DNA from: Euborellia annulipes
Lineage: Eukaryota; Arthropoda; Insecta; Dermaptera; Anisolabididae
Length of the DNA stretch: 64,000 nt
Assembly (NCBI GenBank): GCA_023213315.1
Contig: JAKCPI010007782.1
Coordinates: 1-64,000, forward strand
Reading direction: 5' to 3'
The notes under the pieces are model-generated. The model was not told where the DNA came from. It did not search any database and saw only the letters and a list, made by a program, of their open reading frames with translations. The position numbers were made by a program, and so were the translations under genes. Of this stretch, positions 1 to 10,341 are shown one piece after another (position 1 is the first letter of the stretch; every line of letters begins with the position of its first letter).

Positions 1-559
1 AATATATTTTCGCCATTTTGACATTGAAAAGAGACGTTTCAACGTTTGGTAGGCTTAACTCAAAAATTGAATTTTCGACTTTCACCAATATGATTCTCAG
101 CAGTGTTATATGGGTATTATATCTATGTATCATACCTTAATTGACATTCTCATTTCTGTAGTGCATGTGTAAATAAATAAATAGTTTCTCATTCGTTGCC
201 TTAGACTTTTGCCCTTTTGAAAAATATACATGTGCATGGGACTTTATTGCCACAAAATAAATGACAACTTTTGTGCCTGAATTAGATATCAGCCTATAAG
301 GACTGAAGATTGACGAATAAATTTTGTCGTGAACCTTTCGCCATTTGACACCCAAAAAGCTTACTTTCTTTTCTTTGCTGCTCCCGAAGGTACTTTCTCT
401 TTCCCAATTTGTAAATAAATAAATTCAATTATCTCTACTGGCTGTTTAATTTCATCCGAAGTTCAACAATAATTGGCCTTGCTTAATTTAATACTTTATT
501 TTCACTCCGGCAAATTCTAGAATAAGAATATTCACGAATGTTATTTTTTTTTGTTTCAG
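1..559 (+). other. SoxE intron 1, 3' part
   Basis: AT-rich sequence ending in a polypyrimidine tract and acceptor. No HMG N-terminal half (RPMNAFMVW) is present, so the 5' exon lies outside. I see no other gene. Confidence 0.7.
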
Positions 560-791
560 ATTGTTAAGTGAGAACGATAAAGAAACCATTTGTAGAGGAG
601 GCAGAACGTCTTCGAGTGATCCACAAGAGGGAACATCCCGATTATGGGTACCAGCCGAGGAGACGTAGGGAAAGCCCGCAAAAGAGTGGTCCTGGGGGAG
701 CGGGAAACACAGCTACGCAATCAGGTGGGGTCGAAAATGCCGGCTCACCCCCACCACGGCATGCTGTCCACGGCAACGGCGTCATCTTCAG
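560..791 (+). CDS. SoxE: SoxE exon: second half of HMG box
   Basis: Acceptor tttgtttcag ends at 559; donor AG|gtatat follows 791. The first bases read LLSENDK in one frame, then the box continues as [11 protein letters not shown] in the +1 frame, so a single extra A in GATAAAG separates them. After the box come a Gly/Ser/Pro-rich linker and NGVIF, matching the vertebrate NAIFKAL position. Exon leaves in phase 2 (AG carried over). Confidence 0.88.
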
Positions 792-3700
792 GTATATGAG
801 ATTCTTGTGTCTTTTTTTTTATATTTGACACTCCGTTACTCTCGCTTTCAATCAGATAAAAATATCTAATGCACGACACCTCCCATCATCAGAGGCAGAT
901 AATAATTGTAGTGGTGGATGTTGGCAATATACTTAAAATTTTTCTCATAATATACTTTCCTATAGTTCCCATTTTTTACTTTTACCCTATTATATATGTT
1001 AATATACCAGGTATATATAGAGAGAAAGTATTGGTTTCATGCAGTGTCGGATTTGAGTATGCCGCATATAGGCTAGAAGCCCATTTGCTTGCCCCTTCTA
1101 CAGTTCATATTTCTTAAGCCATTTGTTTTAAATAAAATATATCGACGCTCTCAGTAGAAAAGTGTCTAATTAATTGATTTTGTTAGCAGAGCGGCATGCA
1201 AGCAGAGGACTCACCTAGGTCGTCACCGCGCTTGGGCTCCGAATCACCTTTAGATAGCACTACTCAAGGGCCTCCGACGCCACCATCAACGCCATCAGAT
1301 AAATGGCCTCCACCACCTGGGCGTCCATGGGCCTGCAGCCGTTCACATGCATCCATACCTTGTGCACTTTGGAGGTTCTAATGCTCAACATCTGCACACA
1401 TCACCCGGTAAAACATTCTATTATTATTATTACTTGGGTCCATCCGAAACCAGATTTTCATCCGAAACCGGAATATTCGGCCTCAACCCTTTTTTTAATT
1501 TTCGGCCGAAACCGTACCGAAACCGAAACTTTGTATTTCCTTATAAAAATTCTATTATTTTTTTTTTTTTGAAATTTTTTCCCTCCGTGAAAATCATTTT
1601 TTACCTTTTTTTTAGGGAGACAAAAAATTTTTTTCTCCTTCAAGTGCAAATCATTTTGACCTTTTTTTTTAAGACTCAAGTTTCGGCTACTTTTTGGCCG
1701 AAACAATGATTTTTGGCCGAAACCGAATATTCGGTCGGTTCCTAATTATTACTTTGATTTATTTTCAATATAATGTTTGTTTTATTCACACTTATCATTT
1801 TAGATATTAACAATGTCTGATTTTTATTTTTTGTTAATTCTTCACTCCAATACTAATATTTAACTACTTTATTCAATAATTCACAGTATATTGAGCGTTG
1901 TTTGAAAGAATTTCATCTTTTTAAAACAAAACCCCTACCTAGTTAATAATTTCTTCCAATCAAACCTATTATTTTTTTTTTTATATAATTTTAATATGCT
2001 TGTTCATTTTGGAGCTAAAATTATTTTTCCAATCTCCAGATTGAAAAAAATCAAATAGGAAAACCAAGTGCCGCAACAGGGGAAGGGGGCGACGGTATAG
2101 TTTTACAAAAAATTATTATTCATAATAATGATTGTAGCGAAGATATAAAATTAACAAACTTTATCTAAAAATATTATTAATCAGCTTTAGCTATTAGAAG
2201 ACGAATATTTTTATCTAGAGTCGTCCGACAATAAGCGCCATGGGTGGAGGGTGGAGGGTGCTTAGCAGATTTGCATTGAAGATGGCGGCTGTTATGGTAA
2301 GCGAAACGTTTGCCTCGATTTAAGAGTAAAAAGTTGTTCGACTAAGCTCATGGTGTAAATTCAAGAATCATCCAAATTTTGGAATCTAAGTAGATTCATT
2401 GTTTTTTTGTTTATACTGCCTTTTATTTGAACATAGATTACTTTATTGTTATATTCTAATCACTCGAGAGAAGTAACTCTAAAATTAACAGTTAATTTGC
2501 CCTCCACTTTACTGAGTTCCCACCTCCATCTGGTTTTTATATTCAGAGAGATTACCCGTTGATAAATCCTTCTACTGTGCCCGGAAATGGAAAGATATTC
2601 AGGTACTGTGGGAATTCATCCACCCCAGTCATGATTGCCAAGGGAAAGAGGGACTACACCCGGGCGGCACTTTAGAACAAGACCCTTTTCTGATTATTTA
2701 ATCAACATTAAAAAAAAAAAAAAAAACAGATTCATCGAGATGTTAATTTTTTTTTATTTTATATTTTAAAATTGAGTTGTATAAAAAAGTTTTCTTCGAA
2801 ACCTCTATCCCTTGGAGCAGACAGTAGATATCTAGCTTGAAGTTCTTAAGCAAAAAAAAAAATTCTTAAATATGAATATATTATTGTAATTAATTCATAT
2901 TTGGGCCCCTGATTATGTGATATGTTAAAATGGGAGTCAGCGGCATGTAAAAATTTTAAAATTCAATCTTTAGGCAATTTCTTTTTAATTGAAGAATCTT
3001 TTACGTCTCTCCGGGGCCGTCGAGAGACTATGGTTCCCAAAAAAAAAAAATAAATAATAATAAATTTAAATTTTAAATCCGAATATTTTTATTTTACTTG
3101 AATACTTAAAAAAATCTGGGTGTGACTGTCGCACAGCAGATTTTCGTGTCGATATATAGCCTATTTAGTTTTCGCTGATATATTAGAATTCAAGATGTAA
3201 AATTTATAAGTAGTGAGAAAGTACCGGAGCAAATAAAAAAAAAATTAAAAAAAAAAAAAAAAATGGGAAACAACTTTTGGAGTAAATACGTCACTTCGAA
3301 GTAGTACTTTACCTAATAGATTTTTTCAAAAATTTTGAAATTTGAATTACGCTCCTGCCCAGTTCAGGGCATAAGGAGAATGATATTTTTCAACAGATAA
3401 TATTAAAAATGATTTTCGAAAAACGTGGAGTTAGGCATTTTGTTAATTAGAACGTCGATAAGCAACATTAATTGATTATTAATTCCTTAACAAATGTGTG
3501 AGAGACATTTATTAAACCTGATTGTCAATAACTTATGAAAAAGAAAAAGTTCGACGTTTGAATTCATTTAACCCCACCTCGTAGAACTAAAATAATTTTC
3601 TAAATTGTTTTGATTAGTCCTGGTTGGTTGGCTAATGGTTTGTATTTATTTATTTACCATTTCCCCGTTGAGCGAGTTAATCTTTTTAATCAGCTTTTGG

Positions 3701-6317
3701 TTTGAGCTTTTTTGTTTATTCTTTTGAATCTTACTTACGCTCTGCTTGCATTTATTTTCTTTTTTTCTCTCTCACTCTCTCACTTAAGTCAACCACTAAC
3801 GAACGACGCCATCTTTGAAATGATGTCATTAAAAAAAAAAAAGATCTTTAATATTAAAACATTAATAAAATTTAATTAACCGTGAAAATTCCTGTTGACT
3901 TTAATTAGAATTTTGAATGGATGATGCGATGATTTTTTTTCTCTCTTCTCTATTTCTTTTTTTTTTTTGTTACTTGAAACTTAGGAATAATCCTAGCTTA
4001 CTAAAGCTTATATATCTCTATCTGTGTTTAAGTATAGATTTCAGTCATAAAACACCAGAAAAATATGTAAATTATAAAATAATAAACTAACTTCTTCTCT
4101 AAATAAATTGTCGATTAGATTAGTGTATTTTTGAATTTCGCTTATGAGGCCATTTTAGGGTTAAGATTTTCAATGTACTGAATATTTATTATTAATATCG
4201 GTGGGACTTTCCACACGTTTCATAGGAGCCACTAATCCTAGATTCAGCCGTGAGTTGGCATTGCTTAACATCAACGATGTTTGTGGCTGTTGTTCTGCCA
4301 CCTCACGTTCATTTAATTAAAAAACCTGGTGTGACTGGTCGCACAGCACACAACTTTTCTCTTACCTTCAGTAATAGAAAGTTGTGTTCTGTCTTGTCAC
4401 ACCAGATTTTTCTGAGGACATATATTTCGGTTCCGACAGTACGGTACATTTGAATTCAAGATGTTTAGTAATATTTATATTTTGTTACCATGGCATACCA
4501 TTTCTCCTGTCTTTCATATGAAGTATAAGTGTAAAGTGGTCTTCAGAAGATTTCTATGGCAAAATGAGAATATACATTTTTAAAGAGCATCTAAAAAATA
4601 ATTGATAAATTATTAAAAGAGAACTGGATTTATACGAGAAATTTATTAATCGATTTTAATCTGGAAGTTTACTCGTAGATCCAGCGGGATTTATTGCTAA
4701 GGGACTGGATTCTGTACAGTAATTAACAGTTTCGGAGTTCAATTGTCTCCATAACAAAAATAGTTGTTTGTCTTCAATTGTCTACATAACAAAAATAATT
4801 GATTTTTGAATTTTAATCAAAATCGTTCGAACGAATTTTGAGAAAATAGAAAAAAAAAACTGAAAAAGTACACCCCCCTTCCCTAAGCAGAAATCCTGGC
4901 TACGCTACTGGTAGTGACTATCGGTTGACATCATTAAATCAATTAGATTTTTTTAATACTCAAAGAATGTTCCGGGCTGGTTTTATTTATTTATTTATTA
5001 GTTTTTATTTATTATTTAACGGACAGAACCTATTACATAAGTTTATATAAATTATTTAATTAATTATTCAATATATTCTAATAACTAAAAAATAAGAGAT
5101 TACAATCTCAATTTTAATTTTATTTCATTCATTGAAATTTACATAATATGCGGACACACCTTTGAGCTTCCTCCCCATCTCCCCAGTATCTGAAGCCAGA
5201 ATGTTCAGACCCATGCGACCACAAATCTGATTTGCCACCCCCAAAAGTTCAATTACAGCATAATTGGTTTTTAGGCTATAATTAATTCAGATTAGAATTA
5301 GATTTTAGGTCTGTTCGTTTCGCTTGCCATTGCGGTATAATTTACACATTTTTTGCCTCTATTCTGTTCATTTTTTTTTTGGACGCTAGGTGCACACTAG
5401 AAAAACTGGCACCTTTTGACAAAAATAGCGTGGACTTTTTACCAAGGCAAGTGGAACGAACAAACCCTATTAATACATTTGAAATTTCAATTTAAATATT
5501 AATATTTATTTTTGTCTCTGTTTAAAGCAAGTGAGTATTTCTTGTTATCTTTAAATAAATAACCTTCCGAGTTGGACATTTTTAGGTTAATTTTCGGCAT
5601 AAGCTATTTTTTACACAAGCATGCTTGTGCCGAAGGGAATTTGTGCATGCTAATACAAAAAGATTGCACATGCATGCTTGTCAAGTGTACAGTTACGTGT
5701 GTAGCCGCCTTTTTATTGTTTCTATATCTTAATTTGACTGGAAATTCAATAGAAATTAATAAATGTGTGTAATGCTGACTTCAGGCTTGGAATCGCCAGC
5801 GGGCTCAAGCCAATGCACTCCACAAATTTCACATGCGCACCCGGGCGGAGGAGGTGGAGGTGGAGGCGGCGGCGGCAACCCACAGATTGACTTCAGTCGT
5901 TTGGATGTAGAATTAGGCGAGGCGATGATGATGCACGAGGGCGATCAACTAGTCGACGGCTCCGAGCTTGATCAATACTTACCTCCACACCCTTATGCCC
6001 AATTCACCGACGACGCTAATAATAATCCCAACGATTTGTTGCCTAAATATCACGAATTGCAGCCCTCAGCCTCAGTGAAAACGGAACCGCAGCTACCCCC
6101 ACTTTACCATCACCATCAATCGCCGCCTCCTCCTCCTCCTCCTCCACCTCCATCATTCCAGCAGTTGGCTTATTACGACACTGCATCTATCTCTGGTGCT
6201 GCATCCACTCCCGCTCATTATCTTCCATCCTATCAATATATTCAGGCAAGGCCCCCGAGTGCTCTCTTTTCCCCTTCCGCAGCAGCTGATAACGCCTCCT
6301 GGTCAAACTTTGCGTGA
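560..6317 (+). CDS. SoxE: SoxE-group HMG-box transcription factor, 3' part (three exons, two apparent frameshifts)
   Basis: Nuclear DNA-binding regulator of the Sox8/9/10 (insect Sox100B) group. Seen: exon 560-791 encodes the C-terminal half of the HMG box (motif [20 protein letters not shown], then a basic QPRRRR tail); exon about 1192-1407 has [10 protein letters not shown], a SoxE hallmark; exon 5785-6317 has PQIDFSRLD and DQYLPPH (the SoxE central transactivation block), a VKTE sumoylation-type site, 11 Gly, 10 Pro and ends at TGA. Exon 560 starts exactly where SoxE intron 1 interrupts the box (after Leu-Trp-Arg). The 1407/5785 junction is phase-compatible (g + gc = Gly). The first exon is upstream of the window. 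Oddities: one extra base is needed to be skipped at GATAAA in both inner exons (near 576-582 and 1298-1304), and a normally basic residue after HPDY is Gly. Family assignment is firm; whether the copy is intact is open (sequencing error, pseudogene or recoding). Confidence 0.9.
792..1191 (+). other. SoxE intron between exons 560-791 and 1192-1407
   Basis: About 400 bp, starts gtatat and ends ttagcagag. AT-rich with no other recognisable feature. Confidence 0.7.
1192..1407 (+). CDS. SoxE: SoxE exon: middle region with PPTPPSTP
   Basis: Reads [11 protein letters not shown] then [12 protein letters not shown], aligned with the vertebrate QADSP...QGPPTPPTTPK stretch. After GATAAA the same frame turns into low-quality sequence and stops at 1380, whereas the +1 frame gives [18 protein letters not shown] and [10 protein letters not shown] up to a strong donor G|gtaaaa at 1407. 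The acceptor is uncertain: AGs end at 1186, 1189 and 1191, and only the last keeps the frame from the previous exon although the middle one (cag) is the better signal. Confidence 0.8.
1434..1744 (+). mobile_element. Non-autonomous hAT-type element (CCGAAACC family)
   Basis: Ends TTGGGTCCATCC and GGTCGGTTCCTA are inverted repeats; perfect 8-bp duplication ATTATTAC at 1426-1433 and 1745-1752. Interior is rich in CCGAAACC words and T runs. A sister copy with its own duplication is at 27779-28063. No coding capacity. It lies in the SoxE intron, 26 bp after a donor site. Confidence 0.85.
2279..2289 (+). promoter_or_regulatory. YY1-type motif overlapping a start codon
   Basis: AAGATGGCGGC matches the YY1 consensus (AANATGGCGGC), which in animal housekeeping genes often overlaps the first ATG. 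Here the ATG inside the motif opens the candidate small gene 2282-2675. Confidence 0.5.
2282..2675 (+). CDS. Candidate 47-residue two-exon gene inside the SoxE intron
   Basis: Exon 1 (2282-2296) is ATGGCGGCTGTTATG followed by donor gtaagc; exon 2 (2547-2675) follows the acceptor tttttatattcag. The spliced frame starts [20 protein letters not shown], stays open for 47 codons and ends at TAG; its C-terminus is [11 protein letters not shown]. No signal peptide or membrane segment; the product would be basic and Pro/Gly-containing. Exon 2 is markedly GC-richer than its surroundings. I do not recognise the family. Start choice rests on the YY1/ATG overlap and the donor exactly after codon 5. It is on the same strand as SoxE; an alternative is that these are SoxE-unrelated chance signals, but two splice sites plus an open frame make a real small protein plausible. 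Confidence 0.5.
2676..3105 (+). other. No recognised feature
   Basis: AT-rich intronic sequence with an A run near 2710-2727, which could follow a 3' end of the small gene (ATTAAA just before) or be a simple repeat. Confidence 0.4.
3106..3245 (+). repeat. Family A relic
   Basis: Shows the collapsed 5' hairpin (ATCTGGGTGTGACTGTCGCA then GCAGATTTT) and the following GTGTCGATATATAG and TTCAAGATGTAAAATTTATA words. Confidence 0.65.
3246..4317 (+). other. SoxE intron, no recognised feature
   Basis: AT-rich, several A/T homopolymers. I find no coding or repeat signature in it. Confidence 0.5.
4318..4870 (+). repeat. Family A copy, 5' hairpin and body
   Basis: Full hairpin at 4321-4413 (AATCTGGTGTGAC ... 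GTCACACCAGATT), then the body words GTTACCATGG, CTTCAGAAGATTTC and AAAGAGCATCTAAAAAATAA to about 4600; a further body piece at 4788-4870. The 3' hairpin is missing. Confidence 0.8.
4871..4911 (-). mobile_element. hAT-type element end, truncated
   Basis: AAGCAGAAATCCTGGCTACG then CTACTG is identical to the right end of the intact element 24852-25225. The other end is missing. Confidence 0.6.
4912..5784 (+). other. SoxE last intron, 3' part
   Basis: AT-rich; nothing recognisable apart from the branch/acceptor region before 5785. Confidence 0.5.
5785..6317 (+). CDS. SoxE: SoxE terminal exon: transactivation domains
   Basis: Acceptor gacttcag ends at 5784. The 176 codons hold an 11-Gly run, [27 protein letters not shown], a sumoylation-type VKTEPQ, His and Pro runs, and a Tyr/Ser/Ala-rich tail ending WSNFA before TGA. 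GC content is clearly higher than the surroundings. In vertebrate SOX9 the corresponding IKTE lysine is sumoylated; here that role is inferred. Confidence 0.92.
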
Positions 6318-6375
6318 TCTAATTTTATTATCAGAGATTCCTGACGGATGTCATTTTTTATTAGTAATTCATTAG

Positions 6376-6381
6376 AATAAA
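6376..6381 (+). promoter_or_regulatory. Candidate SoxE poly(A) signal
   Basis: AATAAA 59 bp after the SoxE stop; another AATAAA lies near 6406. Canonical hexamers in AT-rich DNA are weak evidence alone. Confidence 0.35.
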
Positions 6382-6642
6382 AGAGATTTTAGAGTTTGAG
6401 TCCAAAAATAAATTACAACTTAAATGACGATTTACCTGATCCAAGACTGGAAATTATTTGGACGTTGTTTGCATAAAGGAACCAAGCGCCATTATGATCA
6501 AAATTGAGATAAGACCGCCATCTTGTAGGGAAAAAGAAGATCTACCTCTTTATTTAAATCACAACATTATTACTCTGTGCACTTTTTTTTTGTATAAAAG
6601 TATATAGTATATTATACTGCACCACACTGCTTTCATCTCAGA

Positions 6643-6950
6643 CAAGAGCGGATCCGGATGTGTTTCTCGGTGGGGGAGTAATCTGGTGTGACTGGTCGCA
6701 CAGCATACAATTTTTTCTTAATTTCGGTAATTTAAAGGCACATTCTGTACTTGTTTGCCAGAATATAAATACAAATCAAATTTTTAAAAATTAATTTTTA
6801 AATTTTTACATTAAAAATAATTTTTTTTTTTTTCTTTTCGAAAAAAAGTATTTTTTTTTAATCTTGGGGGGGGGGGGTAAGGAGTAATTACCCCCCGAGA
6901 AAATTTTCGAAAAGAAATTTATTACTCCCCCCCCCCTGTATCCGCCCTTG
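6643..6950 (+). mobile_element. Non-autonomous hAT-type element (family B, CAAGGGCGGATCC)
   Basis: Ends CAAGAGCGGATCC and TATCCGCCCTTG; perfect 8-bp duplication ATCTCAGA at 6635-6642 and 6951-6958. Contains long G and C runs and a diverged internal copy of the family A hairpin start (ATCTGGTGTGACTGGTCGCA). Confidence 0.9.
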
Positions 6951-7199
6951 ATCTCAGAGTGTATTGTGTGAAATAAATAAAAAATAAAGTGAAGTGAAAC
7001 ACTGAATATTGAAACTGGAAGTATTTTTAATTTAACTTTCAACTTTTTTTCCTATTCCATTATGAAATATTTTTTATTTATTTTTATTTATTTATTTTTA
7101 TTCATATTTTATTATTTAAAATTATCATTAATTTTCTAATTGAGCAAAATTGATCTTGTTTAGCTTATATTTCGAGTTTCCGAGCGATAATTTTAATTC

Positions 7200-7272
7200 G
7201 GTTCCGTAGTGTAGTGGTTATCACGTCTGCTTTACACGCAGAAGGTCCCCAGTTCGATCCCGGGCGGAACCA
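7200..7272 (+). tRNA. tRNA-Val, anticodon UAC
   Basis: Cloverleaf of 73 nt without intron: acceptor stem GGTTCCG/CGGAACC, D arm TAGTGTAGTGGTTATCAC, anticodon stem TCTGC/GCAGA with loop TTTACAC, T arm CCCAGTTCGATCCCGGG and discriminator A. Internal A and B boxes (TAGTGTAGTGG, GTTCGATCC) are intact. Decodes GUA and related valine codons. It stands alone, 0.9 kb after SoxE. Confidence 0.96.
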
Positions 7273-7284
7273 TTTTTTTTTTTT
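7273..7284 (+). terminator. RNA polymerase III terminator of tRNA-Val
   Basis: Run of 12 T directly after the discriminator base. Confidence 0.9.
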
Positions 7285-7419
7285 CTAATTGCAAATAAAT
7301 TATTTTTTTAATAACAAATAAAATGATTAATATTATTTATTGATACTGTACAATTTATTTTTCCACTTTATAACAAATTTAACAGTTACCTTTTATTTAT
7401 TTTTTTATTACTTTTTTAA

Positions 7420-7575
7420 AATTTATTTAAGGTCTTTTTCGGCATCTAAGACCCCATTCCATTTATTTCAAAAGATTAGTAGCAAATTCAAATAGAACAA
7501 ATTTTTCTCGCTTGGGACGGGAACCGGGGACCTTAGGCACGAGAAGCCTTTATTTTGGACTCAACTCTAATAACT
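7420..7575 (-). mobile_element. SINE family 2 copy
   Basis: On the minus strand: a degenerate tRNA-like head containing a GGTCCCCGGTTCCCGTCCC B-box region, a body, then the shared core GATGCCGAAAAAGACCTTAA and an A/T-rich tail. Other copies: 10342-10530, 55845-56035, 63840-63960. Confidence 0.6.
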
Positions 7576-8424
7576 TTTTTAATCTCAAATGTCAATAGAT
7601 ATACGATTAATTAGGCCCTATATTATTAAAATTTTAAATACATGTTTATGTGACTATCAAAGTTGCCTCTTAATAAAATGAATAAATTATAAGATTATTA
7701 ATAAACTTCCGTCAGAAATTTCTGTTTATTATCAGATATCGTTTTAGATATTACCAAAAAATGTAAATAAATCTTACCAAAGATTGTTTTCTCTTTTTTT
7801 TATATATATTTTTAAGGGGCTGACTGATTAATTGTCATCTACTTATTTGTTCTTTTCACTCTCTCTATTTCCAACATTTTTTTTTTTAATGATAGATTAG
7901 ATTTTAGAAATGTTTTTTTTTTAGTTTAAAGTGCCTTTGTAATTACAATAATAATAAATTAAAATAAATAACAATAAAAAATCTCTATATAATAAGTAAA
8001 TGAATCAAATGTTTTGCATTATTCGTTTGTTTGTTCTACCTTCATTTCATTTTGTTTACTTGTAAATTAATTAAATATATTTTAAAAATGTATATTATGA
8101 AATGCTTGTATATTATAAATCAATAAATATTTACATTTTTTTAATATTATAATTGTTTCAGACCTATCCCACATTTTTTTAAACCATTCTGCTGCAGAGC
8201 CCATTTGATTACAAATCTTTTGTACATGTTTTTTTTTTTTTTATATACATAAAGAACTTGTCTGATTACTGTCTGTTGAATGAAAAACGTCACTCAGTTT
8301 ATTATTATCTAAAGATTAGCGTATTAAAGCTAGTAGAAGGTAATTTTCAAAATAAACTTGTACTATTTTTTTTTTGTTTTTCAAAATTTTCAGTTCCACT
8401 TAGTGTTTTAATAATTATTCGAAT
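7576..8424. other. No recognised feature
   Basis: Very AT-rich, frequent homopolymers; no coding or repeat signature seen. Confidence 0.5.
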
Positions 8425-8720
8425 TTTTATATTTAGGCGGTATGCAATCTGAAAATTAATGGGAACATATATATATGATATATATGATGTGTGGCGCACA
8501 GCACACAACTTTCTTTTCCCAAAGGGTCCCTTTGGCACCCTTTTACTCTTTGGTAAAAGAAAGTGGTGCACTCCCATATCACCTTATTTAAAACTTGACC
8601 ACTTGCATTATATAAGTAAAAAAAAAGTAAAAAAGTCAATTGTTTCAAAATTTCCATAGGATATGTATATTTTAAATGTTGGATCCTTGAAATAAACTAT
8701 GGTTATTTTTCAAAATTTTA
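8425..8720 (+). repeat. Degenerate family A copy
   Basis: GGCGCACAGCACACAACTTT and a replaced hairpin tip (TCCCAAAGGG...), followed by scattered body words. Confidence 0.5.
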
Positions 8721-8899
8721 ATCTCATATTTGGAAATTTTAGACCCCCTATTGAATCGAAATTAACATGCAAATCCCCATAGAGATTTAACATTGGCCCT
8801 ATGGAAGGAAGACCCGGAAAATGTATATGAAAAAATTTGAAATACATCAGTAAAGTGTACTTCAAACATTAGTAAAAGCATTATATTTTCAGTTTAACT

Positions 8900-9260
8900 G
8901 TGGATTATTTGTGAAAATTACAACGTTTCGGTCACTCATTCTGTGGCTTTCTTCCAAGGGCGGATACAAGGGGGGGGGGGTTACTCCCCCCCCCCTCAAA
9001 AATTACCTTTTTTTCTTTAAAAAAATTTATTTTTAATGTAAAATTTTTAAAATTAATACTTAAAAATTTGATGTGTATTTATATTCTGGCAAACAAGTAC
9101 AGAATGCGCTTTTAAATTATCGAAATTAAAAAAAATTGTGTTGTGTGGGGAGGGACACCCCAGAATCCCCCCCCCCAAAAGCCTCTGGATCTGCCCTTTT
9201 GCTTTCTTCAGATACAATTCAGCTATGATTATAAAGGTTGTTACATCTGTGACAATCTCA
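8900..9260 (-). repeat. Penelope-like untranslated-region relic, interrupted
   Basis: ACAACGTTTCGGTCACTCAT (minus-strand form of the GACCGAAACGTT word) is interrupted by a hAT element with CTTTCTTC duplication, then continues AGATACAATTCAGC. Confidence 0.45.
8955..9201 (-). mobile_element. Non-autonomous hAT-type element (family B)
   Basis: Ends CAAGGGCGGATAC and GGATCTGCCCTTTTG; 8-bp duplication CTTTCTTC at 8947-8954 and 9202-9209. Opposite orientation to 6643-6950. Confidence 0.85.
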
Positions 9261-10341
9261 ATTGAATTAGTTGAGAAATTACACAGTTAAACCGAAAATC
9301 TAATTCTTTTATTAATGATAAAAACTGTTAAAGCCTAAACTTCAAAATTCGATTGTTCTTCAAAAAATTTTCAACGAAAAGGTTTACTGATATACTTTTT
9401 AAAGAGAATCTAAAAAAAATTTTTTTTTTTTTTCTCTCTCTCACACACACTCTCACACTCACTCTCACTCTCTTTTTTCCCACGCCCTCACATAATATGA
9501 CGATTACCATTCTTTTTAATATATATATTTATTTTTGGGGTTGGGGTTTTATTTTTTTCTAAAAAATAGTTGATTTACATGAATTTTAATCTAAAAAGAA
9601 AAAGATTTAAATTCTGTTACCATGGCAACCATTTCTCCTATCTTTTCTATGATGTAATATACAAGAGTAAAGTGTGCTTCAAAAGATTTCAAGGGCATGA
9701 GAATAAATTGAATAGTAGAACGTGGCTGTAGTTGATATGTTTATTAGGAAAGAGGATGCAGCTAAATAATTATTTATTTGGTTAATAATTGATTTATGAA
9801 TTTTAAACAAGGAACAAATTTTGAGGAAATTAAAAAAAAAAAAAAACTGAAAAAGTACATCAGTAAAGTACTAGCACTTTTTGCCCGATTTTGTTTAAAA
9901 AGCTTCCCAGGTAGCAGAACCTCGTCAAAATGACGTCCGAAATTGGTCATAACTGGTCAAAAAGACGTCAAATGACTAATTAAAACCTAAAATAAAACGT
10001 CTTTTTTGTAACGTCTTTAAAACGTGCAAAATATCACATTATAAAGACGTACCGATCAGGTACCGATCACGACACTTATTATTACTTTCTCATACCTCCA
10101 TATTTTTTATTTTAATACGCATGCGCACACATTTTGCGTATGCACATGCATTTCGCGCATGCGCAACTGTTAGCACACACAAAGGATCGTACCTAGGGTT
10201 TGGACACCGGTGGAAACCGAAACCGGTATACCGGTTTTTTTGGCTAATTTTCAAAAACCGAGAAACCGAGTTTTTCGCGAAAAACCGAATTCGGTTTTTT
10301 TTTTATTTTTTCTTCAGTAATATTTGTATTCAAATTATAAA

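Noticed and set aside
1458..1709. Long open frames over 1347-1709 on both strands
   Set aside because: Beyond 1407 they run through the hAT-type element 1434-1744; Lys/Phe-rich low complexity. Only the part up to 1407 is SoxE.
5763..5784. ATG at 5767 region as SoxE start
   Set aside because: It lies in the intron before the acceptor at 5784; the frame continues from upstream exons with matching phase.
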